The position numbers and the translations under genes were made by a program. This document shows, piece by piece, positions 1 through 7,729 of a stretch of 30,406 nt of DNA. The stretch's first letter is position 1. Each line of letters begins with the position of its first letter. Where the stretch lies: contig CBFHPW010000025.1 of the NCBI GenBank assembly GCA_965657945.1, forward strand, positions 1 through 30,406. Reading direction: 5' to 3'. This DNA is from CAJJDF01 sp965657945 (GTDB taxonomy: Bacteria > Bacteroidota > Bacteroidia > Flavobacteriales_D > CAJJDF01). The notes under the pieces are model-generated. The model did no database searches. It worked only from the letters and a program-made list of their open reading frames with translations, and was not told where the DNA came from.

Positions 1-2
1 AA

Positions 3-1241
3 ATTACTGACATAGGTTTTCAGTTACCTGAAAAGAAAAAGTTATCGAACGGAATTCCGGTTTTTCAATACAACTTGGGATCACAAGAATTGGTGAAAGT
101 AGAGTTTGTGTTCGATGCAGGCACAAAATACCAACTAAAGCCATTGGTTGCAAGTTTTGCAAACGCCATGCTGAAGGAAGGCACACAAAAGAAAAACTCT
201 TTGGAAATTGCTAATGCAATTGATTATTACGGAGCTTTTTTAGAAACAGAAGTTAATTCGGATTTTGGAACTGTAAGTCTGTATACTTTGAACAAACATT
301 TGAGAAAAGTACTTCCTATATTAAAAGAGATATTGACCGAATCTGTCTTTCCAAAAAAAGAATTTGAGCAAAAACTAAGCATCAAAAAACAAAAGTTTGT
401 CATCAACCAAGAAAAAGTTGAGACCTTAGCTTCAGCAGATTTTTCGAAATTCATATACAAAGGCACAAAGTATGCTCAACACACCGAATTATCGTCTTTT
501 GATAACATATCGGTGGAGGATTCTAGGAAGTTTTACGAGGAATTTTACAACTTAAATAATGCGAAGATATTTGTAGCAGGGAAAATTGACCCTCGTTTAA
601 TTTTATTTTTAGAAGAAATGTTTGGGAAAGAACAGTTGGAAAATAAAAGAAGTGAATTTAGCATTGGAGAAAGTACCTACCTTTCTTCTACACATTCTAT
701 ACTCAAACCAGACGCCATTCAGACTTCGTTTCGTATTGGAAAACCTACAATTTCATTGGGTCATCCAGATTTCTCGAAGCTAAAGGTGATGAATACAATT
801 TTTGGTGGATATTTTGGTTCGCGACTGATGACAAACCTAAGAGAAGAAAAAGGATACACTTATGGAATTGGATCCGCTTTGATGAGTAAAATTGATGGGA
901 CAAGCCACATAATTTATACAGAAGTAGGTAAAGAGGTAACTCAACTTGCGCTGGATGAAATAAGAAAAGAAATCCATACACTTCAAAATGAGCTAGTATC
1001 GGAAGAAGAACTAACCAAAGTAAAAAACTACATGCTGGGTTCTTTGTTGCAAAATACCGATGGTGCTTTTGATATGCTAGAACGATTCAAATCACTTCAT
1101 TATCATAACCTACCAAATACTTATTACACACAATATATCAGCGATATCCACGCTACTAACTCTCAAGATATTCTTAAACTAGCCCAAACCTACCTCAATG
1201 AGTTGACAATTGTGGCAGCAGGTAGTATCAAAGTGAAGTAA
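3..1241 (+). CDS. M16 family peptidase-like protein, zinc site absent (5' end outside window)
   Basis: The reading frame is open from base 3, so the gene starts upstream of the window; the first in-frame start-like codon (TTG at 75) lies inside the conserved N-terminal strand (LSNGIPVFQYNLGSQE) and is not the start. The protein shows the two-lobed M16 (pitrilysin/MPP) fold: an N-terminal lobe, then a C-terminal lobe with the family's conserved FGGYFGSRLMTNLREEKGY segment, whose Arg and Tyr line the substrate cavity. The HxxEH zinc motif expected shortly after the first strand is replaced by SFANAML, so this subunit should not be catalytic. In Bacteroidota such genes usually follow a catalytic M16 gene and form a heterodimer; that partner would lie upstream, outside the window. 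The stop is 2 bases before the next start, suggesting co-transcription. Confidence 0.85.
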   Translation: MTDIGFQLPEKKKLSNGIPVFQYNLGSQELVKVEFVFDAGTKYQLKPLVASFANAMLKEGTQKKNSLEIANAIDYYGAFLETEVNSDFGTVSLYTLNKHLRKVLPILKEILTESVFPKKEFEQKLSIKKQKFVINQEKVETLASADFSKFIYKGTKYAQHTELSSFDNISVEDSRKFYEEFYNLNNAKIFVAGKIDPRLILFLEEMFGKEQLENKRSEFSIGESTYLSSTHSILKPDAIQTSFRIGKPTISLGHPDFSKLKVMNTIFGGYFGSRLMTNLREEKGYTYGIGSALMSKIDGTSHIIYTEVGKEVTQLALDEIRKEIHTLQNELVSEEELTKVKNYMLGSLLQNTDGAFDMLERFKSLHYHNLPNTYYTQYISDIHATNSQDILKLAQTYLNELTIVAAGSIKVK

Positions 1242-1243
1242 CT

Positions 1244-1954
1244 ATGCGAATTTATCTGTTTTTTCTTTGTTTCATTGTTTGTTCATTCAGTAGTTTCTCT
1301 CAAAAAGGAGTAACCACTTTTGGTCTTCAATACAAACCACTGGTTCCTATCACCGTGCTTAATGTGGAGAACTTAGTGTTGAAAGAAGAAGGTTACACAG
1401 TTTCAATTTCTTCGTTACTCGGTCATAATTTTGGTGCAGTAATAAGATGGGGAATTACCAACACCCTTGCCTTAGAAACGGGACTCAACTATTCCAGAAG
1501 AAATTTTAACTTGGATGCCGTATTGGATGATACACTTCAAGGATCAACAGATTTTGGAATAGTAACCTACGAAATACCTATCCAAGGATTGTTTTATGTG
1601 AGATTGAGTAAAACTTGGTACATGAATGCAGCAACCGGTTTCTCCATGAATTTTAGAGCTAGTGATGTTGGAAAATTTACTGAGAATAGGTTGTTTTCGC
1701 ATACTGCGTTTGTTCGGGGATTAAATCTGGCCTATGTTGCCAATCTTGGATTCGAATATCGATCTAAGAAAAGCGGAACATTTTATTTAGGCGCCTCCCT
1801 TTCCACTCCTTTTAGAAATTTGGCCACAGTGCGTATTTTTAGTGAAACCATCAACAACCCGAGGAAAATAGAAGGAGATTTGGAGGGAAACTATCTTTCT
1901 GTGGATCTGCGGTACTTCTTTAACGAGAATAAAAAAACAAAATCGAAAAAGTAA
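1244..1954 (+). CDS. Outer-membrane beta-barrel protein (porin-like, unknown function)
   Basis: A 236-residue protein with a clear Sec signal peptide (about residues 1-19, ending SFSSFSQ) followed by alternating hydrophobic and polar strands rich in Gly and aromatic residues, e.g. TALETGLNYSRRNFN, TWYMNAATGFSMNF and LAYVANLGFEYRS. It ends with a barrel strand (NYLSVDLRYFF) and a basic tail. This is the pattern of the outer-membrane beta-barrel families common in Flavobacteriales. The last base of its TAA is the first base of the rdgB start codon, so translation is probably coupled. No ligand or substrate can be inferred. Confidence 0.75.
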   Translation: MRIYLFFLCFIVCSFSSFSQKGVTTFGLQYKPLVPITVLNVENLVLKEEGYTVSISSLLGHNFGAVIRWGITNTLALETGLNYSRRNFNLDAVLDDTLQGSTDFGIVTYEIPIQGLFYVRLSKTWYMNAATGFSMNFRASDVGKFTENRLFSHTAFVRGLNLAYVANLGFEYRSKKSGTFYLGASLSTPFRNLATVRIFSETINNPRKIEGDLEGNYLSVDLRYFFNENKKTKSKK

Positions 1955-2520
1955 TGAAACTCTTATTTGCAACGAACAATGCCAACAAGTTAAAAGAAGT
2001 ACAAGCAAAACTGCCTCATTACGAAGTGGTTTCGTTGAAAGAACTAGGAATTACGGAGGATATTCCTGAAACTGGAAACACGTTGGAAGAAAATGCCCTT
2101 ATCAAAGCAAGGTATTTGTACCAAAAATTCAATTTAGATTGTTTTGCAGATGACACAGGACTCGAGATTGAAGCGCTAAATAATGAACCAGGAGTATATT
2201 CTGCGAGGTATGCAGGCGAAGAAAAAGAAGCGGATGCGAACCTGAATAAAGTACTCGCCAAGCTCGATAAAAAAAACAACAGAAAAGCAAGATTTAGGAC
2301 AGCCGTAGTACTCATTCAAGGAGGAAAAGAAACGGTGTTAGAGGGAATTGTGAATGGCGAAATTTTACTTGAAAAAACAGGGGATATGGGATTTGGATAC
2401 GATCCCATTTTTAAACCTAACGGATTTGAAATTTCTTTTGCTGAAATGGATATGGAAACGAAAAACCGCATAAGTCATAGAGGTTTGGCCATCGACAAAT
2501 TAGTGGAGGTTTTGGGGTAG
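1954..2520 (+). CDS. rdgB: XTP/dITP diphosphatase (RdgB/HAM1 family)
   Basis: Hydrolyses non-canonical purine triphosphates (XTP, ITP, dITP) to monophosphate and pyrophosphate, keeping deaminated purines out of nucleic acids; cytosolic. The 188-residue length is normal. Family signatures are visible: the nucleotide-binding start LLFATNNANKLKEV (residues 3-16), the metal-binding segment FADDTGLEIEAL with D66/D67, the GFGYDPIF strand, and the C-terminal SHRG base-recognition motif (S174-R176). The start codon overlaps the upstream stop by one base (TAATG), which fixes the start and suggests an operon with the barrel gene. No anomalies. Confidence 0.96.
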   Translation: MKLLFATNNANKLKEVQAKLPHYEVVSLKELGITEDIPETGNTLEENALIKARYLYQKFNLDCFADDTGLEIEALNNEPGVYSARYAGEEKEADANLNKVLAKLDKKNNRKARFRTAVVLIQGGKETVLEGIVNGEILLEKTGDMGFGYDPIFKPNGFEISFAEMDMETKNRISHRGLAIDKLVEVLG

Positions 2521-2528
2521 ATTCTAGA

Positions 2529-2574
2529 TGTTAGAAAATAGAGAATAGAAAATAGAAATAAGAGAATAGAGAAT
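2529..2574. repeat. Short purine-rich tandem repeat (AGAGAATA/AGAAAATA units)
   Basis: The sequence between rdgB and the next small gene is a degenerate run of TAGAAAATAGAGAATAGAAA-type units of about 7-10 bases on the plus strand. It forms the whole leader before the ATG at 2575. It may be replication-slippage sequence; no promoter box is visible in it. Confidence 0.6.
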
Positions 2575-2937
2575 ATGAAAAGAACTACTCTCGTAATATT
2601 TTTTATTTTAATAGTTGCACAATTTGATTTTACTTACACTTATTGGAGTAAAGGCGACTATGCAGTATGGAATAACAGTAGCCCTGATGGTTTAACTCTC
2701 TACAACATCAATGGAAACGGTGGAAATGGAAGAGTTTCAGATATACTCGAAATTGGTTCTAATGAGAAATTTATTCTTGTAAAAAGCCATAACTATTATG
2801 ATGAATTAAAATTTGAATATTGGATTCTAGATATCTCAAAAGATACTTATCATTTAAATTCAGATGAAATTATGATGGGACCATTTACGCTTGAAATTTT
2901 TAAATTGAGAAGAAAAAACTGGGAATTGAAACATTGA
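2575..2937 (+). CDS. Small secreted or membrane-anchored hypothetical protein (120 aa)
   Basis: The N-terminus has a hydrophobic signal sequence or anchor (MKRTTLVIFFILIVAQFDF). The rest reads like a compact beta domain: GDYAVWNNSSPDGLTLYNIN, IGSNEKFILVKSH, EYWILDISKD, then a short charged C-terminus. The layout loosely recalls DUF3997-type small secreted proteins that report 'given/displayed value' strands, but I cannot confirm that family from sequence alone. It is somewhat richer in AT than rdgB and has an unusual repetitive leader. The nearest downstream gene is 296 bases away. Confidence 0.6.
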   Translation: MKRTTLVIFFILIVAQFDFTYTYWSKGDYAVWNNSSPDGLTLYNINGNGGNGRVSDILEIGSNEKFILVKSHNYYDELKFEYWILDISKDTYHLNSDEIMMGPFTLEIFKLRRKNWELKH

Positions 2938-3233
2938 AATTTGAAAAATCATTTAAATAAATTACAATCTTGACCTCTTCCTTATTTTGAGATAAATGAG
3001 AAATGAAATTGTGTGAGGGATTGCGCCAGATATCCTTGAACAACAAAAAAAAGAGAAAACCGAAACAGTAAATCCTTTGATATAAAAAAGTTAAAGCTCA
3101 AATCAATCAGGGATTGGGTTTCGTGGAGGGATTTTATTTCGTGAATTTTCCAAAAAAGAGAAGAAGACTTGAACTTTTTTTGTTTCTTTTTTTGCTTCAA
3201 GGCAAAAAGAAGAAAATATAGTAAATTTGATTT
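2938..3233. other. Intergenic region with low-complexity, repeat-like sequence
   Basis: This gap of almost 300 bases holds no convincing gene. It contains three GGGATT words in similar contexts (near 3016, 3111 and 3126) and, at about 3186-3213, a U-rich hairpin candidate: TTTTTGC, loop TTCAAG, GCAAAAAG. The open frame on the minus strand here is a by-product of poly-A/T sequence. At 3222-3229 a perfect TAAATTTG (-7 box) stands 4 bases before the next ATG. Confidence 0.4.
3222..3229 (+). promoter_or_regulatory. Possible -7 promoter box (TAAATTTG) directly before the start codon
   Basis: The 8-mer matches TAnnTTTG exactly and ends 4 bases before the ATG at 3234. If used, the transcript would be essentially leaderless. 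No TTG at the usual 17-23 base distance upstream was found (nearest at 3192-3194, 27 bases), so this is weak. Confidence 0.3.
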
Positions 3234-4640
3234 ATGAACCCATTCACAAAAATTAATCAAACCCATCTCAATCATTTTCTTGAAATTCTGGGAAAAGAAA
3301 ACACATTCTTTGATCAAGCGCAATTAAATGAGTTTGGGCACGATGAGACTGAAGATTTGGTGTTTCCACCAGAAGTTGCACTCACTCCAAGAAATACGCA
3401 ACAAGTAAGCCAAGTAATGAAGTATTGTTTCGAAGAGAACATTCCTGTAACTCCTATTGGTTCACAAACAGGACTAAGTGGCGGAGCATTATCCGTTCAT
3501 GGCGGAGTTGGATTGAGCATGAAAAAAATGAATGCAATTGTGGAACTTGATGAAAAAAATCTTCAAATAATTGTAGAGCCAGGATTAATAACAGAAGAAT
3601 TACAAAATGCTGCTATAGCAAAAGGGCTGTTCTACCCTCCAGACCCATCGAGCAAAGGAAGTTGCAGCATTGGAGGAAACCTTGCCGAAAATGCAGGCGG
3701 ACCAAGAGCTGTAAAATATGGAGTAACAAAAGACTGGGTACTAAACCTGGAAGTAGTCTTGCCAAATGGCGAGGTAATATGGACGGGTGCCAATACATTG
3801 AAGAACTCAACAGGTTACAACCTTACCCAGTTAATGGTGGGTAGCGAAGGAACTCTCGGAATTATTACAAAAGCTGTCCTTAAATTAATTCCCTTCGTAC
3901 CAAATAACGTTTCGATGCTGGCTCCATTCACCAGCGCAAAAAAAGCATGCGAAGCAGTTTCTGCCATTTTTAGAGCTGGGATTACCCCTTCGGCACTAGA
4001 ATTTATGGAACGTGATGCTCTTGATTGGATTATGAAATTTGATACATCATCTGCGATAAAAATTGAAGATACCACCCAAGCACATTTACTCATTGAGATT
4101 GATGGAACCAATATGGATCTTATTTATCAAGAATGTGAAAAAGTAGCCGAGGTTTTGGAAGAGTTTGACTGCGGAGAAATTTTACTTGCCGACAATCAAG
4201 CTCAAAAAGATGAGATATGGCGATTAAGACGAAGAATTGGAGAAGCAGTGAAAGCAAATTCTGTGTACAAAGAAGAGGATACAGTGGTACCCCGTTATGA
4301 ATTGCCAACTTTACTGGATGGTGTGAAAAAAATTGGAAAAAGTTATGGTTTTAAATCCGTGTGCTATGGACATGCAGGTGATGGAAATCTTCATATTAAC
4401 ATTATCAAAGGGGACTTAACCGAACAACAATGGAACGAAGAATTACCCAAGGCCATTAGAGAGATATTCAAGCTTACTGTTTCGCTTGGCGGAACTTTGT
4501 CTGGGGAGCACGGAATAGGATTCGTTCAAAAAAACTACATGGATATAGCCTTTAACAACAGAGAACTAGACTTATTAAAAAACATCCAACGTGTGTTTGA
4601 TTCGAAAGGGATTATGAATCCAGGTAAATTATTTCGTTAG
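3234..4640 (+). CDS. FAD-binding oxidoreductase, GlcD/D-lactate dehydrogenase type
   Basis: A 468-residue flavoprotein of the vanillyl-alcohol oxidase superfamily that oxidises a D-2-hydroxy acid (glycolate or D-lactate are the usual substrates). The N-terminal FAD_binding_4 (PCMH) domain shows PIGSQTGLSGGAL, NAGGPRAVKYGVT and MVGSEGTLGIITKA, which bind the FAD pyrophosphate and ribityl chain. The C-terminal FAD-oxidase_C domain has YGHAGDGNLHINI (His380) and SGEHGIG (His426), the conserved active-site and metal-binding segments of GlcD, D-LDH and D2HGDH. Length matches GlcD. No GlcE/GlcF (FeS) genes are adjacent, so the electron acceptor is unknown. Exact substrate cannot be assigned. Confidence 0.9.
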   Translation: MNPFTKINQTHLNHFLEILGKENTFFDQAQLNEFGHDETEDLVFPPEVALTPRNTQQVSQVMKYCFEENIPVTPIGSQTGLSGGALSVHGGVGLSMKKMNAIVELDEKNLQIIVEPGLITEELQNAAIAKGLFYPPDPSSKGSCSIGGNLAENAGGPRAVKYGVTKDWVLNLEVVLPNGEVIWTGANTLKNSTGYNLTQLMVGSEGTLGIITKAVLKLIPFVPNNVSMLAPFTSAKKACEAVSAIFRAGITPSALEFMERDALDWIMKFDTSSAIKIEDTTQAHLLIEIDGTNMDLIYQECEKVAEVLEEFDCGEILLADNQAQKDEIWRLRRRIGEAVKANSVYKEEDTVVPRYELPTLLDGVKKIGKSYGFKSVCYGHAGDGNLHINIIKGDLTEQQWNEELPKAIREIFKLTVSLGGTLSGEHGIGFVQKNYMDIAFNNRELDLLKNIQRVFDSKGIMNPGKLFR

Positions 4641-4656
4641 GATTTTTAACAAAAAA

Positions 4657-4680
4657 AACTCCCAACAAAAGCTGGAAGTT
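4657..4680 (+). terminator. Weak hairpin after the flavoprotein gene
   Basis: AACTCCCA and TGGAAGTT pair with one mismatch around an 8-base loop, 17 bases after the stop. The following bases (CATTTCTC) are only partly T-rich, so it is a poor intrinsic terminator. Confidence 0.3.
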
Positions 4681-4712
4681 CATTTCTCTAGTGTTTTTTG
4701 AGAGACTAGATG

Positions 4713-4739
4713 ATTTAGTAAGCAAATACTGTACTAAAT
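4713..4739. repeat. Perfect 8-bp inverted repeat in the gap before rnpB
   Basis: ATTTAGTA (4713-4720) and TACTAAAT (4732-4739) are exact reverse complements with an 11-base loop. A second small stem (TCTAGT/ACTAGA, 4687-4710) precedes it. The rest of the 4641-4962 gap is AT-rich and I see no gene in it. Confidence 0.45.
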
Positions 4740-4962
4740 GCTGTTTTAAATAAATTAGAGTTTCACCCATTATTTCAGCTATTTCTAGCAAAAGAGCTCT
4801 AGGTTTTTATGTTTTTATTGTTTGTTTTAAATTTTCCGTTAAAACTACGTCTAATCTACTACATTTTTTTGGTAAAAGAAAATAAATCTACTTCGAATGT
4901 TATGATTTAATAAAAACTTAACTCTAGGAACATATTGATAAATTATGTTGGATTATTATCAC

Positions 4963-4970
4963 TAACTTTG
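4963..4970 (+). promoter_or_regulatory. rnpB -7 promoter box (TAACTTTG)
   Basis: An exact TAnnTTTG match ends 5 bases before the predicted 5' end of RNase P RNA (4976), the right place for the start of transcription. TTG triplets at 4935 and 4948 lie 25 and 12 bases away, outside the usual spacing, so the -33 part is unclear. Confidence 0.55.
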
Positions 4971-4975
4971 TGGCG

Positions 4976-5346
4976 AAAGTAAGATTTTCTATCGCTGCGA
5001 ATTTATTTCGGAGAGGAAAGTCCGGGCATCGCAGAGCAACATACTTCCTAACGGGAAGGGTTCTATGTACATAGAATACAGCACGTGCCGCAGAAAATAA
5101 CCGCCCTAAGCTTGTCGAAGGGTAAGGGTGAAAACGTGAGGTAAGAGCTCACGGGGTTTGTTGGCGACAGCAAACTTGGGTAAACCTTATGTGATGAAAA
5201 ACCAAATAAACCAGAGCCTGAGAGCGGCTCGCTCGATTCTGGAGGGTAGGTTGTTAGAGACCGTGAGTGATCGCGGTTCTAGATAAATGATAGACGTTCG
5301 TCTCTTTGGAGGCGATAAACAGAACCCGGCTTACAAATCTTACTTT
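4976..5346 (+). ncRNA. rnpB: RNase P RNA, class A (catalytic RNA that matures tRNA 5' ends)
   Basis: Universal core segments are present: GGAGAGGAAAGTCCGGGC near the 5' end, GGTAAGGGTGAAAACGTGAG and GGTAAGAGCTCAC in the P10-P12 region, GTAAACC, AGATAAATGATAGACG, and ACAGAACCCGGCTTA near the 3' end. The ends are set by helix P1: 4976-4987 (AAAGTAAGATTT) pairs perfectly with 5335-5346 (AAATCTTACTTT). That gives about 371 nt, normal for class A. The P12 arm at 5104-5122 is an odd palindromic sequence (see findings). Confidence 0.96.
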
Positions 5347-5352
5347 TCTTTT

Positions 5353-5373
5353 AAATTTCAACATTGAAATTTT
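5353..5373 (+). terminator. AU-rich hairpin after rnpB, possible terminator
   Basis: AAATTTCA (5353-5360) and TGAAATTT (5365-5372) form a perfect 8-bp stem with an ACAT loop just after the RNA. The stem is AT-only and followed by a single T beyond the arm, so function as a terminator for rnpB is tentative. Confidence 0.35.
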
Positions 5374-5428
5374 ACCATTCTACAAACCCTATTTTTAGGT
5401 TAAATTTGTTTACTGAGTATATTCTCCC

Positions 5429-6697
5429 CTATTTTTTCATCAGATAGACACCAATGCTACAATCCAAACATTTTTTTGGGATGCAGTAATTGTTGTGGCA
5501 CTGAATAACTCCTTGTGAATCAGCTGAGCTATCTATCGCCATTTTATGTTCAAAAACTCGAGTTACTTTATTGTCTTCGGCTGGCAATTCTTCCAATAAA
5601 TTGATAGCCCTTTCTATGTATCTCTCATCAGCCTTATACCGGCCAAAGCAATATAAAAATGGAGCGATTGTATTAATTACAATTGAATTGATCAGGGTGA
5701 TCCCTATCGATTTCTTTGCCGGTTTACTTTCCTTGTCAAATGTATAATGATTATGCCAAAAGCCTTCACTAATAGCTATGGATAAAAGTTGCTTGAGGTC
5801 CTCGTAGTTATTTTCTAAAACAATTAATCTATCAAAAAGTTGTTGATTACTCAATAAGAGTCTGGCGAGTTGAGCTATTCTTATTGTAGGAAAATTGGAT
5901 GGGCGCAACTTCGAAAACTTCCAAAACACCTTGTTAATAGGAATCAAATTATTCTTAGTTTGCTGAAATAAATACTCTTTTTGTAATTCAATGTAGTACT
6001 CTTCTTTTCTATTCTCAACTAAAAATCCTGCCTGACCGAACAAAATACTTTCGATACTCAATAAATTATTTCCTAGTTTAGAAAATAAAGTTACTTCCGT
6101 ATTTTTTATCAATTGTTCCATTGGATGGCTATTGATTTTCATCCCCATAGATTTTGCTAAATACTGAAAAAACACCTGTTCCCAATTGTGTTGATATTGT
6201 TTCAAATCTTGATTTATCAATTCCGATTTCTCGGCTAATCTTTCAATTAGCATCTGTTCTTTGGCTGAGGATATAATAATTTCCGGAACTTGACTGAGGG
6301 AATTACTACAGGGAATATTCGTAAATACGAATTCTTGGTAGTTTTCAAATTTCGCATAATCCAACCTGTCGTTCATTTCTAAGGTTGGTATCACGCTTCC
6401 TTTAGTGGTTGTAATTTCTTTGTCGTTATGATACACAACGTGAAGCACCACCGAATCATACGCTCTATCTTTCTGATGATTGTGATTGAGCCAATCACTT
6501 GAGTTGATGTGAATTTCTATATTGCCGGCCCATGTCGTGTTCCCAATTTTCACTTTTCCTTGCGAAAAATCTGGGCCCGAATCGTGATTGTGAAACCCAA
6601 AATGAATAATTTCTAATGGTTCATTTTCAGTGGTTCTTAGATTCGATTGATTGAATAATTTGTACTTCCAAATATAATGTAGATAGTCTTCGGTCAT
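5429..6697 (-). CDS. DUF2851 family protein
   Basis: About 422 residues; I place the start at the ATG at 6697 because family members begin with MTEDYLHYIWKYKLF; an in-frame ATG at 6724 would add nine residues. The conserved N-terminal block is clear: HNHDSGPDFSQGKVKIGNT, then WAGNIEIHINSSDW and SVVLHVVYHND. The conserved His, Asp and Glu residues resemble a nuclease-like or metal-binding site, but no function is established. The C-terminus has clustered cysteines (CHNNYCIPKKCLDCSIG) that could bind zinc. The family is almost confined to Bacteroidota. It faces rnpB convergently and stands alone after a strong terminator. Confidence 0.88.
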   Translation of the reverse strand: MTEDYLHYIWKYKLFNQSNLRTTENEPLEIIHFGFHNHDSGPDFSQGKVKIGNTTWAGNIEIHINSSDWLNHNHQKDRAYDSVVLHVVYHNDKEITTTKGSVIPTLEMNDRLDYAKFENYQEFVFTNIPCSNSLSQVPEIIISSAKEQMLIERLAEKSELINQDLKQYQHNWEQVFFQYLAKSMGMKINSHPMEQLIKNTEVTLFSKLGNNLLSIESILFGQAGFLVENRKEEYYIELQKEYLFQQTKNNLIPINKVFWKFSKLRPSNFPTIRIAQLARLLLSNQQLFDRLIVLENNYEDLKQLLSIAISEGFWHNHYTFDKESKPAKKSIGITLINSIVINTIAPFLYCFGRYKADERYIERAINLLEELPAEDNKVTRVFEHKMAIDSSADSQGVIQCHNNYCIPKKCLDCSIGVYLMKK

Positions 6698-6740
6698 TCT
6701 TAAATTTAAGAAATTAGCCGCCAACTTCTAAATTTTGTAC

Positions 6741-6767
6741 AAAAAAAAGTCCCACCGAAGCAGGACT
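6741..6767 (-). terminator. Intrinsic terminator of the phnA gene
   Basis: Read on the minus strand: AGTCCTGC, a TTCG tetraloop, GTGGGACT (8 pairs including two G-U), then eight T. It lies 24 bases after the stop of the PhnA gene and separates it from the DUF2851 gene. Confidence 0.85.
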
Positions 6768-6790
6768 AGGAATAAAAATATCCTTTGATT

Positions 6791-7363
6791 TCAACTCTTC
6801 TTTACAAACTGAGTCAAAATCACAATTCGTTGTCCGTTTACTTTCCCTTCAATGTGTTCTGGGTTATCGTTTACCAGATTTATATTTCGGACTGGGGTTC
6901 CTCTTTTGGCAGTAAACCCTGCTCCTTTTACGTCCAAATCCTTAATTAGCACTACCGAATCTCCCTGACTTAAAAGAACACCGTTACTGTCTCTGTGTTT
7001 CACAATCATTCCCTCAACACCTTCTCCACTTGCTTTTGCCCATTTTAAGATGTCGTCTTCCAGATACATCATATCTAGTAAATTCTGTGTCCAACCGTTG
7101 TTCAGCCTTGTTAACATTCGCCAAGAAACTACTTTTACTGCCTCAATCTCGCTCCACATGCTGTCATTGAGCAGTCGCCAATGATTTTCATCCATTTTAT
7201 CTGGATCTTCCAATTGACTGAAACAGGTTTCACAGGTATAAATAGCTTTGTTAGCTGTTCGGATTTCTACTGGGGGAATATCGTACACTTTCAATTCATT
7301 CGTACTTCCACATAATTCGCATTTCCCTTCACTTCTTGCGATTAATTCTTGTTCCAGACTCAT
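6791..7363 (-). CDS. phnA: PhnA (YjdM) family zinc-ribbon protein
   Basis: A 190-residue protein of the PhnA/YjdM family. The N-terminal zinc ribbon has two CxxC pairs (C15-C18 in KCELC and C44-C47 in YTCETC), and the C-terminal PhnA domain has the conserved GDSVVLIKDLDVKG strand and RGTPVRNINLV. The family was named for its place in the E. coli phosphonate region, but it is not needed for phosphonate breakdown and its role is unknown. It is longer than the E. coli form owing to the 50-residue helical insert between the two domains, as is common in Bacteroidota. A TATCTTTG -7 box lies 20 bases before the start; a strong terminator follows. Confidence 0.9.
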   Translation of the reverse strand: MSLEQELIARSEGKCELCGSTNELKVYDIPPVEIRTANKAIYTCETCFSQLEDPDKMDENHWRLLNDSMWSEIEAVKVVSWRMLTRLNNGWTQNLLDMMYLEDDILKWAKASGEGVEGMIVKHRDSNGVLLSQGDSVVLIKDLDVKGAGFTAKRGTPVRNINLVNDNPEHIEGKVNGQRIVILTQFVKKS

Positions 7364-7382
7364 ATTGTAATTTTTTATTGGT

Positions 7383-7390
7383 CAAAGATA
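7383..7390 (-). promoter_or_regulatory. -7 promoter box upstream of phnA (TATCTTTG)
   Basis: Exact TAnnTTTG match on the minus strand, 19 bases before the ATG at 7363. The nearest TTG is only 14 bases upstream, so the -33 box is doubtful. Confidence 0.45.
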
Positions 7391-7729
7391 GGTTTATCTC
7401 ATCACAACGCTCTCTCATCGTTTATGATTATTTTCATAATGGAATACAAAGACACGACAAACATTAAGAAAACCCGCATCAATGATACGTGATTTTCCTA
7501 ATGAAAATACAGTGGTTGGGTAAGCCACCAAGCAAAAAGCCTAAATGGTAAAAAATGATTTTTCTCGTGAAGATTGATTGCAGTTTGCGAAATCCATTCC
7601 CATTAAAATAGGGAATCAATACATAGATGAAATCAATGCTGTGGCAGCAAATTGGATAACCTATTCCAAAAAATAGCAGATAGATCCCAACTTAGAGAAA
7701 ACAATGGAACTGAACTTAGACATATTGAA
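7391..7729. other. Gene-free gap, possibly holding decayed coding fragments
   Basis: No intact gene is visible. On the plus strand two short frames look protein-like: one ending WLGKPPSKKPKW at 7551, and one at 7578-7673 containing SIPIKIGNQYIDEINAVAAN. Stops and frame changes separate them. They may be remnants of a lost gene or chance. An inverted repeat TTATGA/TCATAA lies near 7425-7442. Confidence 0.35.

Noticed and set aside
2982..3323. 113-codon open frame on the minus strand
   Set aside because: It arises from poly-A/T low-complexity sequence and runs into the start of the flavoprotein gene on the other strand.
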